The notes under the pieces: model-generated
Told to the model about the DNA's origin: nothing
Seen by the model: the letters and a program-made list of their open reading frames with translations, nothing else
Database searches by the model: none
Assembly: GCA_031260045.1 (NCBI GenBank)
Contig: JAIRKO010000003.1
Span: forward strand, 1-54,097
Length of the DNA: 54,097 nucleotides
Reading direction: 5' to 3'
Origin: Dysgonamonadaceae bacterium
Lineage (GTDB): Bacteria; Bacteroidota; Bacteroidia; Bacteroidales; Azobacteroidaceae
Position numbers and translations under genes: made by a program
In this document: positions 18,777 through 28,002 of the stretch, in pieces
Numbering within the stretch: the stretch's first letter is position 1
How the letters are laid out: each line of letters opens with the position of its first letter

Positions 18777-21700
18777 ATGAAAAAATATAATTTCAACAAT
18801 CCGGTTCGTCCGGTCGTCATTCGCGTTATGGCGGCGGTAATGACGCTCTGTGTGGGATTTCAGGTACAGGCGCGCGACGGCGATGTATCCGGCGTGGTTC
18901 GCGACGCGGTTACGGGGCGACCTTTGATGGGCGTCAGGATCGGTGTTGCCGGGAAATCCGCTTCTGCCGTTACCGATTCCGCAGGCGTTTATTCCATTCG
19001 GGCGGAATCGTTGTCCGATGTTTTGATTGTCGGCGCTCCTGATTATACCGATAGGGAAATTCCCTTGCAGGGAAGGCGGCAGGTCGATGTCCGGCTGTAT
19101 GCCTCGCTCTTTTCTTCCGGTTACGGAAATATTGAATCCCTGTCGGGAATGCGCAGGAAAACGTCCAGCGCTCAGGCGGCAAGCGAAGCGGCGGGTTTTT
19201 GGTCGGCTACGCCGATGTCCGTCGATGCGAAAATACAGGACTTGCTTGGCGGCGATGTTCGCGCCGTAACGCGGACGGGCGTTGCCGGCGCGGGCGCAGC
19301 CCTTTTTATTCGCGGCTTGAACTCCCTGAACGCCTCCGCCCAGCCGTTGTTTACCGTAGACGGCGTGATATGGGACAACCAGTCCGACGGCGCGTCCATA
19401 CACAAGGGGTATTTTTCCAACCCCTTAGCCAATATGAACGTAAAAGATATTGAAAGCGTTACCGTATTGAAAGATGGCAATTCCGTTTACGGCAGCAAAG
19501 CCGCCAACGGCGTGGTACTGATTAAAACGCTACGGGCGAAAGAAATGGCGACCCGCATCACCGCCAACCTGTCGTGGGGCGTCAACAAAAAACCGGATTT
19601 CCCGACAATGATGGACGCCACAGGGTACAAAACCTACGCGAGCGATCAGGTGCGGGGATATTTTCAATTTGTCCGGTTTGTCAATCCGTGGGAAGCAACG
19701 ATTTTGCGCTTGTTTCCTTTCCTGAACGAAAACCCGCTTTCAACCGCTTACGCGGAATACCACAACCGCACCGACTGGACGAACGAAATCCTCCGCGACG
19801 GTTTTGTGCAGGATTATTCGGTGGGAATCAGCGGCGGCGGCGAGAAAGCCCTGTTTAACCTGTCGATGAGTTACGGAACCAATGAGGGCGTAGTCCTGAA
19901 TACGGATGTGGAACGGTTCAACGTCCGCTTCAATTCGGATATCAAACTGTCGGGAAAACTGTTTTCCGCCGTAGATTTGACGGTCGGAAAAACCACGCGA
20001 AACTTGCGCGACGACGGCGTCGACAATGTTACAACGCCCGGATTTCTGGCTTTGGTAAAAGCGCCGCTGCTAACGCCTTTCGGACTGATTAAAGCCACCG
20101 GCGAACGGTCGACCTCCTTGTCGAATTATGACGAGATAGACCCGCTCAATCCGCTGTCCAACCCGCGTGCATTGACGGATTTGGCAACCGGCAGTTCCTC
20201 GCGGATGAATTTCTTAATCAGGCTAAATCCTTATTTCCGTTTTAATGGGAATTTGCTTGCCGGTTCCGTTTTTTCCTACGGCTTGAGCCGCTTGAAAGAA
20301 TCGTTTTTTATCCCCCAAAAAGGAATTGCGCCGAAGCCACTGTCCTTGAGTATGGGTACGCTTGCCAACGAAGTGCGGGATTTGGCTGAACGCCAAACGT
20401 CCATTTTCAGCGATACTTACGTTAAATGGCATACGCGTGGCATTAGCCTGTGGGGCGGCTTCCGCTATATGACCGACGATTTTGAATGGGATTTGCCTTC
20501 GGGCTACAACACGGGGAACGATAATATAAAGGTATTGACTGACGGCTTGGGATTTCGGTCGGTGATTGGCGACAAACGGCAATGGAAATCCATGTCGTGG
20601 TATGCGAGCGCCGATTATGATTACCTGCAAAAATACATGCTTTCGCCGGCGATTTCTGCCGACGCTTCTTCCCGTTTCGGACAGGAAACGGCAGGCGGAT
20701 TGGCGTTGGGCGGCGTTACTTGGGCGGTATTCCCGTCTGTGAGCGGGGCGTGGCTGGCGTCGTCGGAACATTTTATGCGCAACCTGCCTTGGGTCGACTT
20801 CCTGAAATTACGCGCTTCCTACGGATTGACCGGCAACGACGGGATTGACGTAAACGCCAACCGCTCCTATTTCCGCTCCATTTATTACATGGGCGGGCTT
20901 ACGGGGCTGCAATTGGCTAATATTCAAAACCAATCCGTCGAATGGGAAACTTCCCGCAAAGCGGGCGTTGGCGTGGACGTTCATTTGTTCGACGAACTCC
21001 TTTTGTTTTCAGCCGACGTTTTCAGCAGCCGCACGGATAACTTGCTGACGCAAAAATCCCTGAAAGACATCACCGGTTTGTCGTATTATTGGAGCAACGG
21101 CGGCGCTTTGGAAAACAAAGGATTTGAGTTGAACCTGCGCCTCAAACCGGTAAACACCCTGTTTTTCAAATGGGAACTGGGCGGAAGCGTCGGACACTAC
21201 AAAAACCGGATTACGGCTTTACCCGACGGCGATTACCTCATCGAAATATTGGGCGGAACCATCCTGACCGCCGTAGGACGTCCGGCGGGAGTATTCTACG
21301 GCTACAGGACAAATGGCGTATTTTCCACTACCGAAAAAGCAAACGACTTGAGACTGTCCAAATTGGAAACGAACGGCACGCTAACTCCTTACGGCGCGGG
21401 CGATGTGTGGTTTGACGACCCCGACGGAAACGGCGTTATTACCTCCAAATCAAGCGGCAGCGTAATTACCGCAGGTGGAGTAACGCCGCTGCAAGACGAC
21501 CGCCAAGTTATCGGCGATCCCAATCCCGATTTCTACGGCGCGATTTCAAACCGCTTCCTATTAGGACGGCTGTCCATCGATGCGCTATTTACCTATTCCT
21601 ACGGCAACGACGTGTATAATTACCTGCGTTCGCAATTGGAATCGGGCGCGAATTTTTATAACCAAACAACGGCAATGCTCAACCGGTGGACAACCGAAGG

Positions 21701-22013
21701 GCAGATAACCCGTATGCCACGCGCCGTTTACGGCGACCCGATGGGCAACAACGCATTTTCCGACCGGTGGATTGAAGACGGTTCTTACATCCGCCTAAAA
21801 ACCCTGACGGTTTCGTATGAAATACCTGTCAATTCGATATTCCTGCAAGGCGTTACGGTGTGGGCTTCGGCAAACAATCTTTTTACCCACTCGAAATACT
21901 TGGGCGCAGACCCTGAATTTTCCATGAACAACGGGACGCTGTATCAGGGCATTGACGCCGGGCTGACGCCACAGGGCAGGAGTTATTTTGTCGGCGTGAA
22001 AATCAGTTTGTAA
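18777..22013 (+). CDS. SusC/RagA-family TonB-dependent outer-membrane transporter (SusC2)
   Basis: A second SusC-type barrel of 1078 residues. A long signal peptide (to about 33, VGFQVQA) precedes a carboxypeptidase-D-like domain with VSGVVRDAVTGRPLMGVRIG. The plug contains IQDLLGGDVRAV, LFIRGLNSLNASAQPLFTVDG and the signature VTVLKDGNSVYGSKAANGVVLI. The barrel ends SYFVGVKISL. It is clearly different in sequence from SusC1, so the two are not a recent tandem copy. It lies 97 bases after Fas3 and 22 bases before SusD2. Confidence 0.95.
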   Translation: MKKYNFNNPVRPVVIRVMAAVMTLCVGFQVQARDGDVSGVVRDAVTGRPLMGVRIGVAGKSASAVTDSAGVYSIRAESLSDVLIVGAPDYTDREIPLQGRRQVDVRLYASLFSSGYGNIESLSGMRRKTSSAQAASEAAGFWSATPMSVDAKIQDLLGGDVRAVTRTGVAGAGAALFIRGLNSLNASAQPLFTVDGVIWDNQSDGASIHKGYFSNPLANMNVKDIESVTVLKDGNSVYGSKAANGVVLIKTLRAKEMATRITANLSWGVNKKPDFPTMMDATGYKTYASDQVRGYFQFVRFVNPWEATILRLFPFLNENPLSTAYAEYHNRTDWTNEILRDGFVQDYSVGISGGGEKALFNLSMSYGTNEGVVLNTDVERFNVRFNSDIKLSGKLFSAVDLTVGKTTRNLRDDGVDNVTTPGFLALVKAPLLTPFGLIKATGERSTSLSNYDEIDPLNPLSNPRALTDLATGSSSRMNFLIRLNPYFRFNGNLLAGSVFSYGLSRLKESFFIPQKGIAPKPLSLSMGTLANEVRDLAERQTSIFSDTYVKWHTRGISLWGGFRYMTDDFEWDLPSGYNTGNDNIKVLTDGLGFRSVIGDKRQWKSMSWYASADYDYLQKYMLSPAISADASSRFGQETAGGLALGGVTWAVFPSVSGAWLASSEHFMRNLPWVDFLKLRASYGLTGNDGIDVNANRSYFRSIYYMGGLTGLQLANIQNQSVEWETSRKAGVGVDVHLFDELLLFSADVFSSRTDNLLTQKSLKDITGLSYYWSNGGALENKGFELNLRLKPVNTLFFKWELGGSVGHYKNRITALPDGDYLIEILGGTILTAVGRPAGVFYGYRTNGVFSTTEKANDLRLSKLETNGTLTPYGAGDVWFDDPDGNGVITSKSSGSVITAGGVTPLQDDRQVIGDPNPDFYGAISNRFLLGRLSIDALFTYSYGNDVYNYLRSQLESGANFYNQTTAMLNRWTTEGQITRMPRAVYGDPMGNNAFSDRWIEDGSYIRLKTLTVSYEIPVNSIFLQGVTVWASANNLFTHSKYLGADPEFSMNNGTLYQGIDAGLTPQGRSYFVGVKISL

Positions 22014-22035
22014 TGATTAATAGTTAATGATTAAT

Positions 22036-23775
22036 ATGAAAAAGAATATAAAGACCCGTTTCGCAGCAATCCTCACAGCAGGATTACTCATCTTTGCATC
22101 CTGCGCCGACATGCTGGATACGACCGACAACGCCTACCTGAACACGGACAACAACCGCCTCAATTCGGCAAACGACTCCCTCTATTCCGTAGCCGGTATC
22201 CTGAAACTTCTGCAGCCGCTGGGCGAACGCTACATACTGCTTGGCGAACTGCGCGGCGACCTGACCGAAACAACCGAAAACGCCGATATGGACATGCAAG
22301 CCATCGCCGATTTCACCGCCACCGCAGAAAATCCCTACCTGTCGAAGCGGGAATATTACGCCGTCATCAACAACTGCAATTACTTCTTGCGGCGCGTGGA
22401 CACAACGATTATTTCTTCCGGGCGCAAAGTGATGCTTGGCGAATATGCCGCCGTGAAAGCCATTCGCGCGTGGACTTACCTGCAACTGGGGCTGAACTTC
22501 GGAAAAGCCGTTTGGCTAACCAAGCCGCTGTTGAACATCGACGACATGAACGGGGACTATGCAGAACTCCAATCGGAAACCCTGATAGACACTCTGATTG
22601 CCGATATAACCCCCTACCTGAACACGGATTTCCCATCCTACGGTGAAATCGGCAACTTCTCCGCCTCTTACTTGCTGATACCCGTTCCCGTTTTGCTTGC
22701 CGATCTTTTCCTCTGGCAGGGCGCTTACACGGGCAATGCGTTTGCCTATGCTCGCGCCGCCCAACTCTATTACCAATGGTTTACCGCGCAGGGAAGAACC
22801 TTTGCGCCCACCCTTTTCCGCAATACCTACGCCACGGCGGATTTTTCGTCCGTATCAACGTCGTGGCAGAACATGTATGCCGGACTCAACGCCGCCGAGC
22901 ATGTCGGCGTAATCTCCTACAATCCCTCGTTTGTCGAAAACCCCACCGTTTACCAAACGGCAATATGGTGCTTTCCGTCCAATAACGAAACGTATATGAT
23001 AAAGCCATCGCAGGCGGCTATTCACTTATGGCAAAACGAAACGTATGCTTTTTACCGGGAAACACAAAAGGACGTTCTTTACGTCAAAGGCGATTTGCGG
23101 GGGGCGCACGCGAATTTCCAAACGGGTTCCTATGCCTATACTCCTATCAATGATGCCGATTCCGTGCCGTATATCATCAAATACGGTTATTATATGCCGG
23201 ACGGCATGGGCGCTGTCTTTTTCCCCTCGATGATTATCTACCGGACGGGCTTGCTCTGCCTGCGGTATGCCGAAGCCTTGAATGCGCTGGGCAAACCGTC
23301 GCTTGCTTTCGCCGTGTTGAAATATGGAATGAAGCCCGAAACGCTTGCCGACGCAGCCAAAGTCTCGCCTGACGAAATAAACCCGCTTCCCCCTTATTGC
23401 GATTTTACGAACGAGCGTTTTTCCGTCCCGTTCAATCGCGGGCTACATGCGCGGGGGAGCGGCGACGCTGAATACGACACGGTATATTATGCTTTCACTC
23501 CGCAAGCCCTGTCCGAAAATCGCGCTTATTATGGGTTGCCCGAAAAGTTGGAAACCCGACAGGATTCGATGGCGTTTGTGAATGTCATGATATGCAAGGA
23601 ACTTGCGCTGGAAACGGCTTTTGAGGGCAACCGCTTTCACGATTTGATGCGGCTCTCGAAGCAGCACGAAAGGCTCGCCGGAAAAGGGGATTTCTTGGCT
23701 AAATGGGTTGGGAGGCGTAAGCCGGCTTTGGAAAGTCGGTTGGCGGCGGGAAACTGGATAATGATTAATGATTAA
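22036..23775 (+). CDS. SusD/RagB-family lipoprotein (SusD2)
   Basis: The partner lid of SusC2, with 579 residues from ATG 22036. A start at 22027 adds only Met-Ile-Asn from the AT-rich spacer. The lipoprotein signal ends in lipobox IFASC. SusD-like features include AVKAIRAWTYLQLGLNFGKAVW and a C-terminal segment ALETAFEGNRFHDLMRLSKQHERLAG. The latter is a looser match to the usual RagB motif than in SusD1. The gene end runs into palindromic repeat copy E. Confidence 0.92.
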   Translation: MKKNIKTRFAAILTAGLLIFASCADMLDTTDNAYLNTDNNRLNSANDSLYSVAGILKLLQPLGERYILLGELRGDLTETTENADMDMQAIADFTATAENPYLSKREYYAVINNCNYFLRRVDTTIISSGRKVMLGEYAAVKAIRAWTYLQLGLNFGKAVWLTKPLLNIDDMNGDYAELQSETLIDTLIADITPYLNTDFPSYGEIGNFSASYLLIPVPVLLADLFLWQGAYTGNAFAYARAAQLYYQWFTAQGRTFAPTLFRNTYATADFSSVSTSWQNMYAGLNAAEHVGVISYNPSFVENPTVYQTAIWCFPSNNETYMIKPSQAAIHLWQNETYAFYRETQKDVLYVKGDLRGAHANFQTGSYAYTPINDADSVPYIIKYGYYMPDGMGAVFFPSMIIYRTGLLCLRYAEALNALGKPSLAFAVLKYGMKPETLADAAKVSPDEINPLPPYCDFTNERFSVPFNRGLHARGSGDAEYDTVYYAFTPQALSENRAYYGLPEKLETRQDSMAFVNVMICKELALETAFEGNRFHDLMRLSKQHERLAGKGDFLAKWVGRRKPALESRLAAGNWIMIND

Positions 23776-23776
23776 T

Positions 23777-23869
23777 TCGGATGGCTTCACCACTTCGCGG
23801 TTCGCAATGACGTGTACGGTATTTAACCCCACTGCGTCATTGCGAAGGCGAAGCCTGAAGCAATCCAGA
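23777..23869. repeat. Dispersed palindromic repeat, copy E
   Basis: The 93-bp element starts GGATGGCTTCACCACTTCGCG (one end slightly eroded compared with GGATTGCTTCACC) and closes GAAGCCTGAAGCAATCCAG. It starts two bases after the SusD2 stop codon and separates SusD2 from the lectin-like gene. Confidence 0.8.
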
Positions 23870-23976
23870 TAAATAATAACCCATATATCAATGAACAACC
23901 TGATTAATCATTAACCACATAATCATTAAAAAAAGTGTGTGTTTAATTTGTATATTAATTTTAGAATGAATGTCTT

Positions 23977-26900
23977 ATGAAAAGAATGTTTACTTTAGGA
24001 ATTCTATTCCTGCTGTCGTGTATGACGACAACGATGTGTTTTGCTTCGAGCAAAACAGCGAACGTAGCCCCTGCGGCTGACGAATTGACGCCCCCGACAT
24101 TTAGCTCGGCGGATGCGTCCAACGAAACGTGGTATTACATCCGCTTTGCCCGGCAGGCGCCGAACAATTTGGTGTGGTCGTCGGATTATTCCGCCGACGG
24201 GACGTGGGTAATTAAACAATCGGCGCAAAAAACCGCCGACAAGGAAACGCAACAATGGAAATTGGTTGGAACGGCGGAATCGTTTTACATCGTGAACCGC
24301 GCTACCGGCTTCAACGTGGCGTATGCGGCGGGAGCAGAAGCCGACGCAGCAAAAGGTCTTCGCGGCAACGATTATTTCGTGGCTGCCGACGGCGGTCCCG
24401 GCGCGCTGCTCAAATTGGTCATGTCCACCGACGAGGGCTTAGAGAACGTTACGGACGAGTATAAAACGGACGCGCGTTGGGGAATCATCAATCCCGCCCT
24501 GTCCACAACCGCCGGTTACATGAACGACCGGGCGGCGGGCGGCGGCTTCGCGTGGCGGGACATTTGCTATTACGGCTGGCTTGATCCGGGTTCCGTCATC
24601 GAATTTGTTGAAGCCGGCGGAAAGCCCATGATTGCCATTCCGGCAATTGACAAGATGGAATTGGAAGCCCTTGCGGGCGAAACCGGAACGGCAACCTATT
24701 CCGGCATAGCCGCGTTCAATTTGACGGAAGAAATTACCGCCACGATTGAGGGCGCAGACGCAGTCAACTTCGGTTTCGCCGAAGGCAACGCCCTGCCTGA
24801 GGAAGGCGGCGCGCTGGCGATTACTTTCAGCCCCAACGAAGCCAAAGTTTACCATGCCGTCCTCATACTGTCGAGCGCAGGCGCAGACCCGGTGAGCATT
24901 GATTTAACAGGCAACACTTTCACTGCTTCGCAACTCCCCGCAATCAGTTCGGAAGACAATGCCGACGAACATTGGTATTACATCCAATTCACCCGCCGTA
25001 GCGGCGATGCAAAGGTGTGGACAGCCGAAGGCGATACCGTCGCGCAATCCGTTTTAACGCCCGGCAGCGACGCGCAGCAGTGGAAAATATATGGCAACTG
25101 GAACGAATACGTATTCACAAGCAAAACGGATCTTGAACTCTCGTACGACGGCGCAACCGACAGCTATTCGGCAGTCGCAGCCTCCGGCGGGGACTATCTC
25201 GGTTTTGTCCGCTTCAACGGCACGTCCGACTGGCAGGTGCAAAACATGGATAAGCCATATATCAACAAGGATACCGGCAACGACGTTCCCGAAAGGAAAT
25301 ACATCAACGATGCGGGCGGAGCGGGCAAATACCTTGCCGCCTATAACCTCAACGACGCGGGCAACCGATTGAGTTTCATTCCGGTTGCGGATACCCGACT
25401 CTTTGCCGGTCCCGACAGCATCGGGTTCGGGAACGCCCCGATAGCGTATCCCGTTACAAGAAAATATCCGATTGTGAAGCTGAACTTGACCGCCGACGCA
25501 AACGTGAGTTTAACCGGCGACAACGCTTTTTCAGCCGCTAAAACCGCCAACGGCGATTCGCTGCTCATCACTTTCGCCCCGACGGAAGAAAAGGAATACG
25601 CCGCGCAGGTGAACATCGCAGCCGGACAACTCGCCCACGCGATTAAATTGACCGGCGCAGGGCTGCATCTGCCCTTCAAGGTGAGCGCAGGCGATGAGGA
25701 ATACTGGTATCAATTGCAGTTCATACGCCAGAACGAAAACGCTTTCCAGGACAACGGCATCGGCGAAAAGATTACGCAAACGGCTTTGCAAACAGGCGAT
25801 AAAGACAACCAACTGTGGAAAATCACCGGCACGTGGGATCGGTATAAAATCGTAGCCAAAAGCGGAAACGAATTCAAACACGACGCTGACCTTTCGCGCT
25901 ATATCGCAGCAGCGGCGGGAAGCGGCGACCTGTTCGCTTTCAGACCGAACGACGCGGGCGAACCGCAATTCTACAATATGACGCTTACCTCCGGCAGCCG
26001 CTATATCTGCGACGCTGAAAACAAAGGCGAAGAGATACTGAATTACAGCAACAACGACGGCGGAAACCGCTTGAACTTCCTGCTGTATTTCTCAAACATC
26101 AGCGCAAGCGATATTGCCTTCAAAGAAGTGATGGCGGGACACACCGCAAGCCGGGAACTGAAAGTGTTCGGCACCCTCCTCAACGCGCCGATTAGCTATT
26201 CGCTCACGAGCGACGGCGACGCTTTTGCGGTTACCGCAGGCGATTTAACTGCGGACGGCGGTATATTAACGATTACCTTCTCCCCGTCGGAAGCCCGCGA
26301 TTACAGCGCCAGCCTGACATTCTCATCCGAAGGCGTAGAAGATAAGGTCGCAACGCTCACCGGAACGGCTGATTTCACGCTGCCGGTAACCATCAGCACG
26401 GATGACAGCGAAGCGTGGTATTACATTCAATTTGCGCGCCAAGCGGCGGACAACAAGGTGTGGACGGCAGGCGATTACCTCGCGCCGGTGAAACAAGCTG
26501 CGAAAGAACCCACAAGCTACGCCCAGCAATGGAAAGTGGTTGGCGAGTGGGACGCTTACGGCATCGTTAACCGCGCAACCGGCGGCATTCTCTATTTCGA
26601 CGACGCAACCGTCGGCGAGGAAAGCCCCGAACAACCGCTAACGCTGATAGAAGAAGAAGCCGATGTGTTCGCTTTCAAACGCGCAAACACCGACGACGAA
26701 TGGCAACTCCAAATCGTCGGTAAACACAACGACGAAGCGGAAGACGAAGATTACTTGAACGATTATCGCGGCACGGATCTTTGCCTCTACATCGCAGACG
26801 ACGGCGGCAATACGTTGCTTTTCACGCCTGTCGACGCAACGGGCATTTCCGTCGTTGACGCGGGCGACCGAGTAGTGGGCGTAAAATACTACACCCTGCT

Positions 26901-27006
26901 CGGCAAGCGAATCGCACGCCCCGCCACGACCGGCGTTTACATTGAACGGAGCCTGCACGCTTCCGGGAAAGTAACGGCAATCAAACGTTTATTTGTAATA
27001 CAATAA
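23977..27006 (+). CDS. Large secreted protein with four lectin-like repeats and a T9SS-type C-terminus
   Basis: A 1009-residue exported protein with a signal peptide (cleavage about FASS). Four copies of a trefoil-like unit begin with WYYI(R/Q)F..R at residues 52, 333, 577 (WYQLQF) and 814, each with a later QQWK or NQLWK motif. They look like ricin-type beta-trefoil lectin domains. Between them lie three Ig/ASH-like spacers ending in ITFSPxEAxxY...L(S/T)G. The last 55 residues (GVKYYTLLGKRIARP...GVYIER...KRLFVIQ) resemble a type IX secretion sorting domain. This predicts an adhesin or glycan-binding surface protein. It sits 200 bases after SusD2 and may be cotranscribed with the Sus locus. 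The domain names are by eye only. Confidence 0.8.
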   Translation: MKRMFTLGILFLLSCMTTTMCFASSKTANVAPAADELTPPTFSSADASNETWYYIRFARQAPNNLVWSSDYSADGTWVIKQSAQKTADKETQQWKLVGTAESFYIVNRATGFNVAYAAGAEADAAKGLRGNDYFVAADGGPGALLKLVMSTDEGLENVTDEYKTDARWGIINPALSTTAGYMNDRAAGGGFAWRDICYYGWLDPGSVIEFVEAGGKPMIAIPAIDKMELEALAGETGTATYSGIAAFNLTEEITATIEGADAVNFGFAEGNALPEEGGALAITFSPNEAKVYHAVLILSSAGADPVSIDLTGNTFTASQLPAISSEDNADEHWYYIQFTRRSGDAKVWTAEGDTVAQSVLTPGSDAQQWKIYGNWNEYVFTSKTDLELSYDGATDSYSAVAASGGDYLGFVRFNGTSDWQVQNMDKPYINKDTGNDVPERKYINDAGGAGKYLAAYNLNDAGNRLSFIPVADTRLFAGPDSIGFGNAPIAYPVTRKYPIVKLNLTADANVSLTGDNAFSAAKTANGDSLLITFAPTEEKEYAAQVNIAAGQLAHAIKLTGAGLHLPFKVSAGDEEYWYQLQFIRQNENAFQDNGIGEKITQTALQTGDKDNQLWKITGTWDRYKIVAKSGNEFKHDADLSRYIAAAAGSGDLFAFRPNDAGEPQFYNMTLTSGSRYICDAENKGEEILNYSNNDGGNRLNFLLYFSNISASDIAFKEVMAGHTASRELKVFGTLLNAPISYSLTSDGDAFAVTAGDLTADGGILTITFSPSEARDYSASLTFSSEGVEDKVATLTGTADFTLPVTISTDDSEAWYYIQFARQAADNKVWTAGDYLAPVKQAAKEPTSYAQQWKVVGEWDAYGIVNRATGGILYFDDATVGEESPEQPLTLIEEEADVFAFKRANTDDEWQLQIVGKHNDEAEDEDYLNDYRGTDLCLYIADDGGNTLLFTPVDATGISVVDAGDRVVGVKYYTLLGKRIARPATTGVYIERSLHASGKVTAIKRLFVIQ

Positions 27007-27135
27007 AATTGTACGCGATGGCGCGAAGGCGCGGGCTTCACGCTCGCCCTTACATGCCGACAAGGACAATTGGGGATAGAGCGGGCGTGAAGCCCGCCTC
27101 TACCGCCCCGATATTAGAAGCCTTAGCGTATATAT
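27007..27135. repeat. Short inverted-repeat element, copy 1
   Basis: It begins directly after the stop codon of the lectin-like gene with AATTGTACGC, and ends near the weakened inverse GCGTATATAT. Inside is a strong hairpin, GGGCTTCACGC (27033-27043) with GCGTGAAGCCC (27085-27095). The 21 bases at 27000-27020 recur exactly at 27431-27451, where the second copy enters hicB. This is a MITE-like element unrelated to the CTGGATTGC family. Confidence 0.65.
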
Positions 27136-27148
27136 CAAACAATTGTAT

Positions 27149-27156
27149 TATTTTTG
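27149..27156 (+). promoter_or_regulatory. -7 promoter box for hicB
   Basis: TATTTTTG matches TAnnTTTG, 51 bases before the hicB ATG. No clear -33 TTG is seen. Confidence 0.4.
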
Positions 27157-27207
27157 CAGTTGTAGAGGCTTTAAGGTTGAGAGGTTTAATTTCTAAAGAT
27201 AAAAGAT

Positions 27208-27534
27208 ATGAATAATGTATTAACATACAAAGGTTTTATTGGGGTTGTTCGATTTGCTTCCGACGATCATGTGTTTTACGGAAAAGTAGAAAGTATCGAC
27301 GATCTCATCACTTTTGAGGGGGAAACCTTTCAGGAACTGGAAAAGGCTTTTCAATATGTTATCGACGAGCATATGAAGGATTGTGAAAGAGAGCATATGC
27401 CGTTTGGAACAGGCAAGCGCAAAGCCCCCAACAATAAAATTGTACGCGATGACGTGGTTGCTATTCCCATTGGAACGGGTGTCGCACCAACAAACGCGCG
27501 CCTTAGCGCCTTAGCGTACAATTATAATCATTAA
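27208..27534 (+). CDS. HicB-type antitoxin, 3' end replaced by a repeat element
   Basis: Residues 1 to about 62 match the HicB N-terminal fold (KGFIGVVRFASDDHVFYGKV, then LITFEGETFQELEKAFQYVIDEH). HicB normally neutralises the HicA mRNA interferase and ends in a DNA-binding domain. Here, after about residue 75, the frame enters an inverted-repeat element (27438-27523), which supplies the tail NKIVRDDVVAIPIGTGVAPTN and onward. The usual C-terminal DNA-binding helix is therefore missing. No hicA is seen on either side, so this looks like a damaged orphan antitoxin. Confidence 0.7.
   Translation: MNNVLTYKGFIGVVRFASDDHVFYGKVESIDDLITFEGETFQELEKAFQYVIDEHMKDCEREHMPFGTGKRKAPNNKIVRDDVVAIPIGTGVAPTNARLSALAYNYNH
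27438..27523. repeat. Short inverted-repeat element, copy 2
   Basis: An 86-bp element with perfect 10-bp terminal inverted repeats, AATTGTACGC (27438-27447) and GCGTACAATT (27514-27523), containing a doubled GCGCCTTAGC motif. It overlaps the 3' part of hicB. Its left end and the seven bases before it are identical to copy 1 at 27007. Confidence 0.7.
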
Positions 27535-27543
27535 AATTAAGGT

Positions 27544-27795
27544 TCAAGATAACTTTAACGGCTTATTTCTAAAATTTTGAAATTCTAAAAATTCCGGATA
27601 TTGTTTTAAAAACGCAATATTTATTTCTTTAGGTTTTTGTTTTAGACCGGCTTTCTTCAAATAAGTCCTTGCCCAGCTAACTCTACTCACAAATACAAAA
27701 GTTCGCCCGCTTGGCAATAATTCTCTTTTTTCTTCTTCCGTAACATTGTATTTTTTCGCTAAAATATCAACCGCATCATTATATATTGTTTCCAT
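27544..27795 (-). pseudogene. Mrr N-terminal-like (winged-helix) fragment
   Basis: The 83-residue frame contains EEEKRELLPSGRTFVFVSRVSWARTYLKKAGL, written here in pieces: the LPSGR and RVSWARTYLKKAGL motifs belong to the Mrr_N winged-helix domain of Mrr-type restriction enzymes. It then jumps to INIAFLKQYPEFLEF, a stretch found further along in that family, so roughly 15-20 residues seem deleted. No Mrr catalytic domain follows. The missing N-terminal start of the domain lies upstream at 28003-28095, separated by a small membrane ORF. I read this as the remains of one mrr-like gene. Confidence 0.65.
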
Positions 27796-27807
27796 TTAAA
27801 TAAATTT

Positions 27808-27948
27808 TTAATAATCCCGCCAAAACCGGCGGGATTGGTTAATGTTAATCTTCTTTTTCAGAAGATTTTTTTTGTCCGTTATCCAAAGGATAATTATCGC
27901 GATGAGTGCGATTGCTGCAATTGTTAAATTAATACTTGATAGTGTCAT
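27808..27948 (-). CDS. Tiny membrane protein, 46 residues
   Basis: An ATG-to-TAA frame, too short to be noticed by length filters, encodes one hydrophobic helix (INLTIAAIALIAIIILWI) followed by a basic stretch (DKKNLLKKKININQSRRFW). Its last codons run through a GC-rich hairpin that looks like a terminator. It sits between the two pieces of the mrr-like gene, which suggests it came in with an insertion. Single-helix proteins with basic tails include type I toxins and small stress proteins, but no specific family is recognised. Confidence 0.4.
   Translation of the reverse strand: MTLSSINLTIAAIALIAIIILWITDKKNLLKKKININQSRRFWRDY
27811..27834 (-). terminator. GC-rich hairpin
   Basis: AATCCCGCC and GGCGGGATT form a perfect 9-bp stem around a short AAAACC-type loop. 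On the minus strand it is followed by an A/T-rich run (ATTAAAAATTTATTT). It overlaps the 3' end of the 46-residue ORF, and is likely a terminator or attenuator upstream of the mrr fragment. Confidence 0.55.
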
Positions 27949-28002
27949 AATTTTCTTTTTGTTTTAAAAATTTTTTTGCTAAAATAAATAGTATTATTAT
28001 TG

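Noticed and set aside
27009-27215. A 68-codon plus-strand frame before hicB
   Set aside because: Most of it translates the inverted-repeat element and its hairpin; it does not resemble HicA.
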